Assembly: GCF_026168555.1 (NCBI RefSeq)
Contig: NZ_CP092471.1
Span: forward strand, 2,118,501-2,182,500
DNA length: 64,000 bases
Source: Qipengyuania spongiae
GTDB taxonomy: Bacteria > Pseudomonadota > Alphaproteobacteria > Sphingomonadales > Sphingomonadaceae
Direction of reading: 5' to 3'
Shown: piece by piece, positions 52,029 to 61,553 of the stretch
How positions within the stretch are numbered: position 1 is the first letter of the stretch
Layout of the letters: each line of letters opens with the position of its first letter
The notes under the pieces: generated by a model
Database searches by the model: none
Told to the model about the DNA's origin: nothing
The model's input: only the letters and a program-made list of their open reading frames with translations
Made by a program: the position numbers and the translations under genes

Positions 52029-53414
52029 ATGATCCGGATGTTCAAGCATTATATCCCCAACGCCGTCCTGGCGCTGGCTCTGATCGATTTCGTCCTGCTC
52101 CTTTCTGCGGCCGATCTCGCCTGGCGGATACGCACTTATCAGATCGGCAGCGCGCCCGGCGAATGGGGCGCGCGGGTCATCGAACTCTTCGTCTTCGGCG
52201 TCACCGTATTCGCGGCGACCGCCGCGGTTGGCGGCTACAGCGTACAGGCGCTTCAGTCGATCCGGTTCGCCACCGCTCGGTTGCTGGTCGCAGTGAGCCT
52301 GGGCGTCATCGGTATTTCAGTGATCGATCTCGTTCTGCCGGGGGAACTGCTCTGGCGTTCGATCCTGCTCTACGCGATGCTCATCGCGATCGTTTTCCTC
52401 ATCGCGAACCGGTTGATACTCGGGCCGCTGCTCGGCACGTCGAGATTCCAGAGGCGCATTCTGGTTCTCGGTGCAGGGGCGCGGGCGGAACGGCTCGCAA
52501 AGCTTGCGCGCCGCACGGGAAGCGGTTTCCTGGTCACATCCTTTGTGGCGATGAGCGATGCGGAAGTGCGGGTCGAACGCGCGATTGCCCGTCAGGATAT
52601 CGCGGATCTGGGGCGGCATGTCGACCGAACGCGTGCGGGCGAGGTCGTCCTTGCGCTCGAGGAACGACGCAATTCACTGCCTCTCAAGGATTTGCTGCGG
52701 ATCAAGACACGCGGGGTTCCCGTGATCGATTTCAGCAGCTTCATCGAACGTGAGACCGGACGGGTCGATCTCGACACGCTCAACCCCAGCTGGCTGATCT
52801 TTTCCGACGGATTCTCTTCCAGCCGACTTCTGTCCAGCGTCGCCAAACGCAGTTTCGACATCCTGGTGAGTGCGGCGCTTCTCTTGGCAGCGGCGCCGGT
52901 GATCCTCTTTTTCGTTTTGCTGATCCGATTGGAAAGTCCGGGTCCGGCATTTTTCCGGCAGACTCGCATCGGGCTCTACGGCCAGCCTTTCATGCTTGCC
53001 AAGCTGCGTTCCATGCGCCGCGACGCGGAGGTCGGTGGAGCGCAATGGGCGCAGAAAAATGACCCCCGCGTCACTCGCATAGGACGTCTGATCCGCACGA
53101 TCAGAGTCGACGAACTGCCCCAGTGCTGGAACGTATTGAAAGGGGAGATGAGCTTCGTGGGTCCGCGTCCCGAACGCCCGCCATTCGTTGCCGCTCTCGA
53201 GGAACAGCTACCCTACTATGCCGAGCGTCACATGGTGAAGCCTGGCATAACCGGCTGGGCGCAGATCAATTATCCCTACGGGGCGTCGATCGAGGATGCG
53301 CGCGAGAAGCTCGAATACGATCTCTATTACGCCAAGAATTACACGCCGTTTCTCGACATCCTGATCCTGCTGCAGACGCTTCGAGTCATTCTGTGGCCAG
53401 AGGGCGCCCGGTGA
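52029..53414 (+). CDS. Polyprenyl glycosylphosphotransferase of the PEP-CTERM exopolysaccharide type (TIGR03013)
   Basis: Initiating sugar transferase that attaches the first sugar-phosphate to undecaprenyl phosphate; 461 residues. Four to five N-terminal helices (about 10-140) and a Rossmann-like middle precede the catalytic bacterial sugar transferase domain (about 265-461), with KRSFDILVSAALLLAAAPV, ESPGPAFFRQTRIGLYG, FVGPRPERP and KPGITGWAQINYPYG. This type belongs to XrtA/PEP-CTERM clusters, and the next genes (prsK, prsR) confirm it. Start ATG 52029 (or 52038). The gene ends in GTGA with prsK. Confidence 0.88.
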   Translation: MIRMFKHYIPNAVLALALIDFVLLLSAADLAWRIRTYQIGSAPGEWGARVIELFVFGVTVFAATAAVGGYSVQALQSIRFATARLLVAVSLGVIGISVIDLVLPGELLWRSILLYAMLIAIVFLIANRLILGPLLGTSRFQRRILVLGAGARAERLAKLARRTGSGFLVTSFVAMSDAEVRVERAIARQDIADLGRHVDRTRAGEVVLALEERRNSLPLKDLLRIKTRGVPVIDFSSFIERETGRVDLDTLNPSWLIFSDGFSSSRLLSSVAKRSFDILVSAALLLAAAPVILFFVLLIRLESPGPAFFRQTRIGLYGQPFMLAKLRSMRRDAEVGGAQWAQKNDPRVTRIGRLIRTIRVDELPQCWNVLKGEMSFVGPRPERPPFVAALEEQLPYYAERHMVKPGITGWAQINYPYGASIEDAREKLEYDLYYAKNYTPFLDILILLQTLRVILWPEGAR

Positions 53415-55531
53415 CCGGTGTTTCCCAGATGGTTGCTTCCGTGCTTTTCGGTCTTGCTGCATTGAGCGGCGGCCTTTCCGCTGTGGCCGTCATCCGGTCC
53501 CGCGGAGGAGCATACCGTCCCGACCGCGGTGCCGCCCTCGCTGCGTTGATCCTGACGGCGATCTGGGCCGGCGCCTGTGCGGCGCTGGGACATGGCCGCC
53601 CGCCCGTTCTCCTGGCGGAGGTGATCCGAAACCTCGCCTGGATATTCCTTATCTATCGCCTCTTCGCCAATGACGGGCGGAGCGAGACGGTCCGTGCGGT
53701 GAGGCCGCTAGCTGTGGCACTGGGGCTGGTGGAGGCGTTGCAGATCGCGTTCATAGCGGCAGGCCACGGCTTCGAAACCGCTGAAATCGCAGGACTCGCT
53801 GCGGAAACCTCGGCGCTTCTTCGAGTGCTGGTCGGGATTGGCGCGCTGGTTCTTCTGCACAACCTCCTGGCCGGTGCGGCGGACAGTTCGCGTTCGATGC
53901 TGGCATGGATCACCGGAGGTCTCGCGCTGTTATGGGCCTTCTTGGTCAATCGCCATATGGTCGCCTATCTGGCAGGGCCGATGTCGCCGGAAATGACCGG
54001 AGGAACAGCGCTGGTCGTGGCCATCGCCGTACCGATAATCGCGCTGGGTTATGCCCGCGGCGGTGCGGATCTCAGCCTGCGAACGTCGCGCCCTGTGACG
54101 TTCCGCCTGATCTCCTTGGCGCTGATCGTGATCTATCTTTTCGCGATGGTCGGTCTGAGTAGCTGGTTGGGATGGATGTCCGGCGACTATTCGCGTATCG
54201 CACAGGTTGGCTTTCTGCTCGCCGCAGGGGCCTTATCGCTCTTGTGGTTGCCTTCGCCGAAATCGCGAAAGTGGCTGCAGGTGACCATACTCAAGCACTT
54301 CTTCCGCCACCGTTACGATTATCGCAGCGAGTGGATACGGTTCACCAAGACGATCGGCTGCGCGCCGGACGAGACACGACCATTGTCGGAGCGCGCGGTT
54401 CAGTCCCTGGCGGATATCACCGATTCACAGTCGGGTCTGCTGCTTCTGCCGGATGGCGAGGATGTCTTTTCTCTTGGCGCGGATTGGCGCTGGTCTCTGC
54501 CCGACCTACCCAACCCCGCGATGTCCGATGAGCTGACGCGGCTGCTCGAACGGGAGGAACTGATCCTCGGTTTCGACGAAGCGAGGCGCGGCATCGAGCA
54601 TTGCGGGGAGCTGCCCCATCTGCCCGATTGGCTAATGGCGGAGAAGCGCGCGTGGGCGGGCGTACCGCTGATCCATCTCGGGCGGCTCGTGGGCGTCGTA
54701 ATCCTCGCTCGGCCGCTGATACCTCGGGATCTTGACTGGGAGGACTTCGACATCCTCAAGGTCGCTGGTCGACAGGTTGCGAGCTATCTCGTCGAACAGA
54801 GCAGTCAGCAAGCGCTCGATGAAGCGGCGCGGTTCGACGAATTCAACCGGCGCATGGCGTTCGTCATGCACGACATCAAGAATGTGTCGAGCCAAAGCAG
54901 TTTGTTGCTGCGCAATGCGGAGAAGCATCTCGATAATCCCGAGTTCCGCAAGGACATGCTGATCACCTTGCGGAAAAGTGCCGACAAGCTCGAGCAGATG
55001 CTTGCCCGCCTCGGACGTTACGGAACGCACACGGCGGACGATCGAGAAGTGTTCGATCTGGCCAGCCTCGCCCGCGATGTTCAGATGCGCTTTCGAGCCA
55101 TGCATCCGATCGACTTCGTCGAAGTTGGTCAGTGCCGGGTTGTCGGCATCCGTGAAGCCTTCGATCAGGCATTGTCCCATCTCGTCCAGAACGCCATCGA
55201 TGCGAGCGATGCGGATGCTCCCGTGACGATCGAAGTTGCGAATGGCGGATTGCGCGGAAGCATTGTGGTGCTGGATCGCGGCTCGGGCATGAGCCCCCCT
55301 TTCGTTCGCAACCAGCTCTTCAAACCTTTCGTTTCGTCCAAGAAGGGGGGCTTCGGCATCGGCGCCTGCGAAGCTCGCGAGCTGGTGCGAGCAATGGGCG
55401 GGAGGCTCGAGGTCGATTCTCGCGAGGGGATAGGCACTCGCTTTACGGCAAGCCTTCCCAGCGCCGATGCGGCGCACCTCATGAGCAGTAGCGGCACAAG
55501 GTGTACCTCGCTCGAGAACGAGGCGGCATGA
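53411..55531 (+). CDS. prsK: XrtA/PEP-CTERM system histidine kinase PrsK
   Basis: A 706-residue membrane sensor kinase. About eight helices occupy residues 1-290, then a GAF-like domain (about 310-465), then the histidine in MAFVMHDIKNVSSQ (His487), the ATP-binding HLVQNAIDAS and DRGSGM, and a FVSSKKGGFGIG loop. This combination is the signature of PrsK, which pairs with the sigma-54 activator PrsR encoded next. GTG at 53411 overlaps the previous stop; ATG 53429 is a possible alternative. No exosortase gene is in the window. Confidence 0.9.
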   Translation: MTGVSQMVASVLFGLAALSGGLSAVAVIRSRGGAYRPDRGAALAALILTAIWAGACAALGHGRPPVLLAEVIRNLAWIFLIYRLFANDGRSETVRAVRPLAVALGLVEALQIAFIAAGHGFETAEIAGLAAETSALLRVLVGIGALVLLHNLLAGAADSSRSMLAWITGGLALLWAFLVNRHMVAYLAGPMSPEMTGGTALVVAIAVPIIALGYARGGADLSLRTSRPVTFRLISLALIVIYLFAMVGLSSWLGWMSGDYSRIAQVGFLLAAGALSLLWLPSPKSRKWLQVTILKHFFRHRYDYRSEWIRFTKTIGCAPDETRPLSERAVQSLADITDSQSGLLLLPDGEDVFSLGADWRWSLPDLPNPAMSDELTRLLEREELILGFDEARRGIEHCGELPHLPDWLMAEKRAWAGVPLIHLGRLVGVVILARPLIPRDLDWEDFDILKVAGRQVASYLVEQSSQQALDEAARFDEFNRRMAFVMHDIKNVSSQSSLLLRNAEKHLDNPEFRKDMLITLRKSADKLEQMLARLGRYGTHTADDREVFDLASLARDVQMRFRAMHPIDFVEVGQCRVVGIREAFDQALSHLVQNAIDASDADAPVTIEVANGGLRGSIVVLDRGSGMSPPFVRNQLFKPFVSSKKGGFGIGACEARELVRAMGGRLEVDSREGIGTRFTASLPSADAAHLMSSSGTRCTSLENEAA

Positions 55532-56907
55532 TGGCTCAGACGAAAACCGACATCCGGCCCAAGCTGTTGGTGATCGAGGACGATGAAGGTCTGCAGGCGC
55601 AGTTCAAATGGGCTTTCGACGCTTATCGAGTCATTATCGCCGGCGATCGCGAAAGTGCGCTCGCCGCGCTGCGGTTCGAAGTACCCGACGTAGTCACACT
55701 CGATCTGGGGCTGCCGCCCGACCCCGACGGGGTCAGCGAGGGCTTCGCCGTGCTGGATGCGATCGTCGCACTCAAGCCCGATACCAAGGTAATTGTCGCG
55801 TCCGGGCACGGAGCGCGGCAGAGCGCCCTTGATGCGGTCGCTCACGGGGCATATGATTTCTACCAGAAACCGATCGACATCGAGCAGCTGGGCCTGATCG
55901 TCGAGCGCGCCTTTCACTTGCACGCGATCGAGGCCGAGAACCGCCGTCTGGCAGAAAAGGTGACGGCCGGTGCCAGAGTGCTGGGCACCATGATCACCGC
56001 GGCACCGGAAATGATCAAGGTCACCCGGATGATCGAGCGGGTAGCGCCGACGAACGTTTCGGTCATGCTGCTTGGCCCCAGCGGATGTGGCAAGGAACTG
56101 CTCGCCAGAGGTCTGCACGATGCGAGCGAGCGGCGCGGCGGCGCCTTCGTCGCGATCAATTGCGCGGCAATCCCGGACAATTTGCTCGAAAGCGAGCTGT
56201 TCGGGCACGAGAAGGGTGCATTCACCGGCGCGGTGAAAACCACCGAAGGCAAGATCGAGATGGCTAACGGGGGAACACTGTTCCTCGATGAGGTCGGCGA
56301 CCTTCCCGCCCAGCTTCAGGTAAAACTGCTGTGGTTCCTTCAGGAACGCGTGATCGAGCGGATCAGAGGGCGAAAATCGCTGGCTGTCGACACGCGGATC
56401 GTCTGCGCCACGCACCAGGATCTCGAGACGATGATCGCCGCCGGGACTTTTCGGGAGGACCTCTTCTATCGCCTTGCCGAGATCGTCGTGAAAATCCCCT
56501 CACTGGCCGACCGGCCGGGCGACGCGGTGCTTCTCGCCAAGCATTTCGTCACTCGCTACGCTGCCGAGATGAACCCCGTTGTCACAGGTTTCGCACCGGA
56601 CGCGCTCGCCGCAATCGACGAATGGGGCTGGCCGGGCAATGTCCGCGAGCTGGAGAACCGGATCAAGCGCGCGGTGATCATGGCGGACGGCAGGCTGATC
56701 GGTCCCGAGGACCTAGACCTCGGCGACGTGAGGGATGCCGACGGGCCCGCGCTCAACCTCAAGACCGCGCGAGAACAGTCCGATCGGCGCATGATCCGCA
56801 AGGCTCTGGCGCGCAGCGAGGGCAACGTCTCGTTAACCGCTCGACTGCTCGGCATAAGCAGGCCGACGCTTTACGATCTGCTGAAGCAGTATGATCTCCA
56901 AAATTGA
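55528..56907 (+). CDS. prsR: PEP-CTERM-box response regulator PrsR (sigma-54 activator)
   Basis: A 459-residue enhancer-binding regulator. The receiver has Asp59 in VVTLDLGLPPDPDG, with the insertion typical of PrsR. The AAA+ domain carries Walker A GPSGCGKE (183-190), GAFTGA (230-235) that contacts sigma-54, and GGTLFLDEVGDLP. A Fis-type helix-turn-helix closes the protein (GNVSLTARLLGISRPTLYDL). It starts in the prsK stop (ATGA). Its known targets in other bacteria are PEP-CTERM and exopolysaccharide genes with sigma-54 promoters; none was located here. Overlaps the next gene by 17 bases. Confidence 0.92.
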   Translation: MMAQTKTDIRPKLLVIEDDEGLQAQFKWAFDAYRVIIAGDRESALAALRFEVPDVVTLDLGLPPDPDGVSEGFAVLDAIVALKPDTKVIVASGHGARQSALDAVAHGAYDFYQKPIDIEQLGLIVERAFHLHAIEAENRRLAEKVTAGARVLGTMITAAPEMIKVTRMIERVAPTNVSVMLLGPSGCGKELLARGLHDASERRGGAFVAINCAAIPDNLLESELFGHEKGAFTGAVKTTEGKIEMANGGTLFLDEVGDLPAQLQVKLLWFLQERVIERIRGRKSLAVDTRIVCATHQDLETMIAAGTFREDLFYRLAEIVVKIPSLADRPGDAVLLAKHFVTRYAAEMNPVVTGFAPDALAAIDEWGWPGNVRELENRIKRAVIMADGRLIGPEDLDLGDVRDADGPALNLKTAREQSDRRMIRKALARSEGNVSLTARLLGISRPTLYDLLKQYDLQN

Positions 56908-58486
56908 ATGGATGCCGGCGGCACTCGCGATGCTGCTGGTCTGTACCGGCTGTTCCGGAAACAGCCCATCCGAAACGACAATGGAATTGGTGAGCGAGAG
57001 GGCGCAGTCGCCGGAGGTGGAACGGCTTCGCGAAACCGGACGCGCGTGGCTTTCGGAAGGTGATTTTGCGGCAGCCGCTGCACGGTTCGACCAGGCGTTG
57101 GCCCTGGAACCGGAAAATGCCGGATTGTGGGTCGATATTGCCCGGCTGCGCTATCGCAGCGGCGAGCAGGAACAGTCGATCGAGGCGGTCGAGCGGGCGC
57201 TCGATTTTGCGCCTGACGACGCGTCGGCGCTTCTGTTCCGTGGTCAGATCGCACGTGATGCGGAAGGTCTTCTCGCCGGGTTGCGCTGGATCGAGCGCGG
57301 TCTGCGGTTCCATCCCGATGATCCCGCCCTTTTGCATGACCATGCGGCGATCCTGATCGATCTCGACCGGGCCGCCGAGGGGCTCGTATCCCTTCGCCGC
57401 CTCGCCGAGATTGCGCCCGACACGCCCGCTCTGTTTTATCTTCAGGCTGTCATCGCGGCGAGGGCGGGAAATTTCGGACTGGCGCGCGATCTTCTCCGGC
57501 GGCTTCCGCCCGGGGCCAGCGATCGGCCGGTGGCGATGCTGCTCGGGGCGGTCATCTCGCTCGAAGAAGGGCAGCACGCCAGCGCGGCCCAGACGCTCGA
57601 GGCGCTGGCCCTGCGCCAGCCGGACAATGCGCGGGTCCAGCGCCTGCTCGCACGCGCTCTCTATCTCGCCGGCTCCCATCGTCAGGTGATCACGCGTTTC
57701 GGCGATTTGGCCGCGCGCGAGGGTCAAGCACCCTATCTGCGCGAACTCGTCGCGATGTCGCATGAAGCGATGGGCGATCGTGCTGCGGCCTCCATCTATC
57801 TGGACCTCGCAGCGAGCGATCGGGACTGGGATCTTGTGGCCCTCGAACCTGCCGCTCCGCCGAATATGGATGGGGGGGGCAGCAATATCGTGACGGTACG
57901 CAATCGCATCCGGGCGAGCATCGGTTCCGGAGCCACAGGCGCAGCGACGGCGACAGCGCGTACGCTTCTCGATTCTCGCCCCGGAGCGGGCGATGCGTTC
58001 AGTCTGTTCGGTGACAGCATGCTGGCGGCGGGCGACGCGCAGGCCGCGCTTGCAGTCTATAGCCGCGCTGCGCGCATCCGGACAAACTGGCCGCTCGCAT
58101 ACCGTATGGCCGCGGCCGCCGATGATTTGGGCGACACGCAGCGAGCCGAAGAGATCATCGAAGCCTATCTTCGCAACGGGGGCAACGAGATCGAGGCGAT
58201 CGAGCTATACGGAGCCATGCTTGCGCGCCGCGGCGCCTGGAGCAGGATGGCACAACTGCTCGATACGGTGATCGACCGCAGCGGGGAAAACCCGCAGGTT
58301 CTTGCTCTCCGAAGCTACGCGGCGTTTGAGTTGCGGCAGTTCGAGGAAGCGCTTGGCTGGGCCTGGCGCGCTTACCAGGCGCAGCCTGCTTCCCGACCCG
58401 CCATAGCCGTGCTTGCGCGATCGACACAGGATGCTGCCCTGAAGGCGAGGCTCGAGGAAAAGCTGATCGCGATCGACAACCGCTGA
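56891..58486 (+). CDS. TPR-repeat lipoprotein (PrsT-like)
   Basis: A 531-residue protein with a lipobox (LLVCTGC) and about ten tetratricopeptide repeats, from ERLRETGRAWLSEGDFAAAAARFDQAL onward. PrsT of XrtA/PEP-CTERM clusters is a TPR lipoprotein, generally about 900 residues, so this one is short. Its position after prsR in an overlapping operon supports a PEP-CTERM or exopolysaccharide export role; that is inferred. The frame shows no stop-related break, so it is not obviously truncated. Confidence 0.75.
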   Translation: MISKIEWMPAALAMLLVCTGCSGNSPSETTMELVSERAQSPEVERLRETGRAWLSEGDFAAAAARFDQALALEPENAGLWVDIARLRYRSGEQEQSIEAVERALDFAPDDASALLFRGQIARDAEGLLAGLRWIERGLRFHPDDPALLHDHAAILIDLDRAAEGLVSLRRLAEIAPDTPALFYLQAVIAARAGNFGLARDLLRRLPPGASDRPVAMLLGAVISLEEGQHASAAQTLEALALRQPDNARVQRLLARALYLAGSHRQVITRFGDLAAREGQAPYLRELVAMSHEAMGDRAAASIYLDLAASDRDWDLVALEPAAPPNMDGGGSNIVTVRNRIRASIGSGATGAATATARTLLDSRPGAGDAFSLFGDSMLAAGDAQAALAVYSRAARIRTNWPLAYRMAAAADDLGDTQRAEEIIEAYLRNGGNEIEAIELYGAMLARRGAWSRMAQLLDTVIDRSGENPQVLALRSYAAFELRQFEEALGWAWRAYQAQPASRPAIAVLARSTQDAALKARLEEKLIAIDNR

Positions 58487-58524
58487 CGCTCGACAAGCCG
58501 TTCGAGGCAGGGCAGGCGCGAAGC

Positions 58525-59529
58525 ATGATGATACGTGCGGTTCTCGGCGATCCGATGCTCCGAATGCTCGCCGGCGCGATTGCGCTGGCAGCTCTCGTTC
58601 CAGCAACCGGCACCGGACGGGAGATTGCAGGGTGGATCGTCGACGCGGCGATCTTCACCCTGTTCCTGCTGAACGGAATGCGCATCGCTCGCCGGGACAT
58701 TGGCCGGGGCATTGCGAACTGGCGCTTTCTCGTCCCGTTAATCCTATGGGTGTTCGGAGCGATGGCGTTGGCCGGGCTAGGACTCTCGAGGATCGGCAAC
58801 AATCTGCTCCCCCCGCTGATCGCGGTGGGTTTCCTCTATCTCGGCGCGCTGCCGTCCACCGTCCAGTCCGCGACGTCCTATACCTCGCTCGCCGGCGGCA
58901 ATATCGCGATGTCGGTGGTCGGGGCTGCACTGCTCAACATCCTCGGTGTGTTCGTGACTGTACCGATCTTTCTGGCACTTGGCGGGGCGGGCGAGGGTGC
59001 TGTCGGCTTCGAGACGGTGCAGAAGATTGCGCTGATCCTGCTGCTCCCGTTCGTGATGGGCCAGATCGTGCAGGGCTGGACCACCAGCTTTATCGCGCGG
59101 CACAAGCCGAAGATCGTCTGGATCGACCGCTTCGTCATCGCAATCGCCGTCTATGTCGCGTTTTCCGGTGCAGTGGAGCAGGGCATCTGGCAGCGGCTGG
59201 ACGCGACCGCCTGGGCGATCCTGTCGGCGCTGGTCGCGGTTTTGCTGCTGTTCGCCAATGCCGGCGCCTGGCTGCTTGGAGGCGTTCTTGATCTGCCGGG
59301 CACCGACCGGACGGCGTTTCTCTTCGGCGGCGCGCAGAAGAGCGCGGCGATCGGCGTGCCCCTCGCCACGATCTTGTTCTCGCCCGCCGCCGCAGGTTTC
59401 GTCGTCGTTCCGCTGCTTCTCTACCACCTGTTCCAGCTGGTCGTCGCCGCACCGGTGGCAAGCCGGCTGGCGCTCAGGATGGTGGCGTCGGAGGAAACTC
59501 CGGCAAGCCCTTCCGCTCGCGGCGATTGA
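58525..59529 (+). CDS. Bile acid:sodium symporter family transporter
   Basis: A 334-residue multi-pass protein of the bile acid:sodium symporter/YfeH-like family (BART superfamily). About nine to ten hydrophobic segments are seen. Signature pieces are FLYLGALPSTVQSATSYTSLAGGN (read from FLYLGALPSTVQS) and AFLFGGAQKSAAIGVPLA. The real substrate is unknown; some members are linked to pantoate or other organic anions. It is convergent with DUF475 and overlaps it by 56 bases at the 3' end. Two ATGs in a row at the start. Confidence 0.8.
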   Translation: MMIRAVLGDPMLRMLAGAIALAALVPATGTGREIAGWIVDAAIFTLFLLNGMRIARRDIGRGIANWRFLVPLILWVFGAMALAGLGLSRIGNNLLPPLIAVGFLYLGALPSTVQSATSYTSLAGGNIAMSVVGAALLNILGVFVTVPIFLALGGAGEGAVGFETVQKIALILLLPFVMGQIVQGWTTSFIARHKPKIVWIDRFVIAIAVYVAFSGAVEQGIWQRLDATAWAILSALVAVLLLFANAGAWLLGGVLDLPGTDRTAFLFGGAQKSAAIGVPLATILFSPAAAGFVVVPLLLYHLFQLVVAAPVASRLALRMVASEETPASPSARGD

Positions 59530-60553
59530 GCCGGACGGACCACCACAGCGACAGGCCGATCAGAGTTGCCCCGATCAGCCCCGTAATCGTCTCGGGAATA
59601 TGGAACCGCGCCGACAGCAGCATGATGAGGCCGAGCGCGATGATCGCCCAGAAGGCCCCGTTCTCGAGAAACTTGTATTGGGCGAGCGTGCCCTTCTTCA
59701 CCAGATGGATGGTCATCGAACGCACGAACATCGCGCCGATCGACAGGCCCAATGCGATCACCACCATGTTGTTCGAGAGGGCGAAAGCACCGATCACGCC
59801 GTCGAAGCTAAAGCTCGCGTCGAGTACGTTGAGGTAGAGAAACCCGCCGAGTCCGCTGCGCACAGCGGCTCCGGCGATGCGCTTTTTCTCCTCGTGTATT
59901 TCGAGCAGCGCATTGATCCCCTCGACCGAGATGAAGGTGACGAGGCCGAGGATCCCGGCGATCAGGAACGTCAGCGCGTCAGCGTCGGGCAGCAAGCTCG
60001 ATATGCCCCACAGCACCAGCAGCAAGATCGCGATCTCGGCAGCGGGCAGGGCGGCGAACTTGGACAGGAAATGCTCGATGTCGCGGATCCAGTGCACTTC
60101 CTTTTCGCGGTCGAAAAAGAATTTCAGACCAACCATTGCCAGGAAGGCCCCGCCGAAGCCCGCGATCCCGACATGAGCGGCGCTGACGATCCGCTCGTAC
60201 TCATCCGGTCGGTTGAGCGACAGGCGCACCGTCTCGATCGGGCCGAGCCCGGCGGCGATCGCGACGATGGCGAGCGGGAAGACGATCCGCATTCCGAACA
60301 CGGCGAAGGCGATGCCCCAGGTGAGGAAGCGCCGCTGCCAGACCTCGTCCATTTCCTTCAGCACGGAAGCGTTGACCACCGCATTGTCGAAGCTGAGCGA
60401 GATCTCCAACACGGAGAGGATCGCGACGATCCAGAGGATCTGGAGCACCCCGACGACGTTCCCGGTCGCGCTCCAGCCGTACCAGGCGGCGAGGGCAAGG
60501 CAGATGATCGTGAAGACCAGCGAGAACCGGTAGTAGGTAAGAAACGCCCGCAT
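59474..60553 (-). CDS. DUF475 (TerC-related) membrane protein
   Basis: A 359-residue integral membrane protein of the DUF475 family, related to TerC. ILSVLEISLSFDNAVVNASVLKEM and ASFSFDGVIGAFALSNN are the two family motifs with acidic residues in the membrane. The C-terminus has further helices. TerC relatives are implicated in metal ion handling; here it is by family only. It overlaps the convergent transporter gene, and panB begins just five bases upstream of its start, so both may be one transcript. Confidence 0.85.
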   Translation of the reverse strand: MRAFLTYYRFSLVFTIICLALAAWYGWSATGNVVGVLQILWIVAILSVLEISLSFDNAVVNASVLKEMDEVWQRRFLTWGIAFAVFGMRIVFPLAIVAIAAGLGPIETVRLSLNRPDEYERIVSAAHVGIAGFGGAFLAMVGLKFFFDREKEVHWIRDIEHFLSKFAALPAAEIAILLLVLWGISSLLPDADALTFLIAGILGLVTFISVEGINALLEIHEEKKRIAGAAVRSGLGGFLYLNVLDASFSFDGVIGAFALSNNMVVIALGLSIGAMFVRSMTIHLVKKGTLAQYKFLENGAFWAIIALGLIMLLSARFHIPETITGLIGATLIGLSLWWSVRLNRRERKGLPEFPPTPPS

Positions 60554-60558
60554 TTCGC

Positions 60559-61428
60559 TCAGTCTTTCGGCTGGTAGGTCTGGTCCGCGCTCGGGAAAGT
60601 GCGCGCTCTGACTTCCGCAGCATATTTCGCGGCAGTGTTCGAGATCGTCCCGGCAAGATCGCCGTATTTCTTCACGAAGCGTGGCACCCGCTCGAACATG
60701 CCGAGCATGTCGTCGGTGACGAGCACCTGGCCGTCGCATTCCGCGCTCGCGCCGATGCCAATGACCGGGATCTGCAAGGTCTGCGCCAGAGCGACGGCGA
60801 TCGGTTCGACCACGCCTTCGGCAACGACGGCGAAGGCGCCGGCCTGTTCGACTGCGCGCCCGTCGGCGATGATCTTGTCATGTTCTTCCTGACTGCGGCC
60901 ACGCGCGCCATAGCCGCCCAATGCATTGACCGCCTGCGGAGTCAGCCCGACATGGGCCATGACCGGTATGCCGCGGCGCGAGAGGAAGGCGATCGTCTCC
61001 GCCACGTCCTCTCCGCCTTCGAGCTTGACGGCCGCGCAGCCGGTTTCCGCCATGACCCGGCTTGCCGTTTCGAAAGCCTGCTGAGGGCTGGCTTCGTAAG
61101 TGCCGAAAGGCAGGTCGACCACGACGAGGGAATGGAAGCTGCCCCGCATGACCGCCGCGCCATGCGCTATCATCATGTCGAGAGTGACCTGAAGTGTCGA
61201 GGGCAGGCCGTAGATCACCTGGCCTACGGAATCGCCCACAAGCAGCATATCGCAATGCTCGTCGAGAAGCCGCGCCTGCCGCGCGGTGTAGGCGGTCAGC
61301 ATCACCAGCGGCTCGCTCGTCCGCCCGGCGATCTTGCGGGCGCGGATCTTCGGCACGGTCAGCCGCCGCATCGGTTTCGGCGTGGGGTTGGCTCGGCTGG
61401 TATGGGTGTCTAGCTGGAATGTCGACAT
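60559..61428 (-). CDS. panB: 3-methyl-2-oxobutanoate hydroxymethyltransferase
   Basis: Makes ketopantoate from alpha-ketoisovalerate, first committed step of pantothenate and CoA synthesis. The 289-residue TIM-barrel protein has [51 protein letters not shown] and IGIGAS, with the Mg2+ site acid residues. The ATG at 61428 is selected since longer upstream frames add unrelated sequence. It precedes DUF475 with a five-base gap. Confidence 0.94.
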   Translation of the reverse strand: MSTFQLDTHTSRANPTPKPMRRLTVPKIRARKIAGRTSEPLVMLTAYTARQARLLDEHCDMLLVGDSVGQVIYGLPSTLQVTLDMMIAHGAAVMRGSFHSLVVVDLPFGTYEASPQQAFETASRVMAETGCAAVKLEGGEDVAETIAFLSRRGIPVMAHVGLTPQAVNALGGYGARGRSQEEHDKIIADGRAVEQAGAFAVVAEGVVEPIAVALAQTLQIPVIGIGASAECDGQVLVTDDMLGMFERVPRFVKKYGDLAGTISNTAAKYAAEVRARTFPSADQTYQPKD

Positions 61429-61553
61429 GGCCAATCCGTTAGACGCCTGTCGACACAAAGGCAAAGCGCACTCGACGCGAATGGCCAAACCCTGCACAGG
61501 GACGCGCGAAGACGGCGCCGAACGAGCGCGAGACCGACAGGGAGAGATTACCA

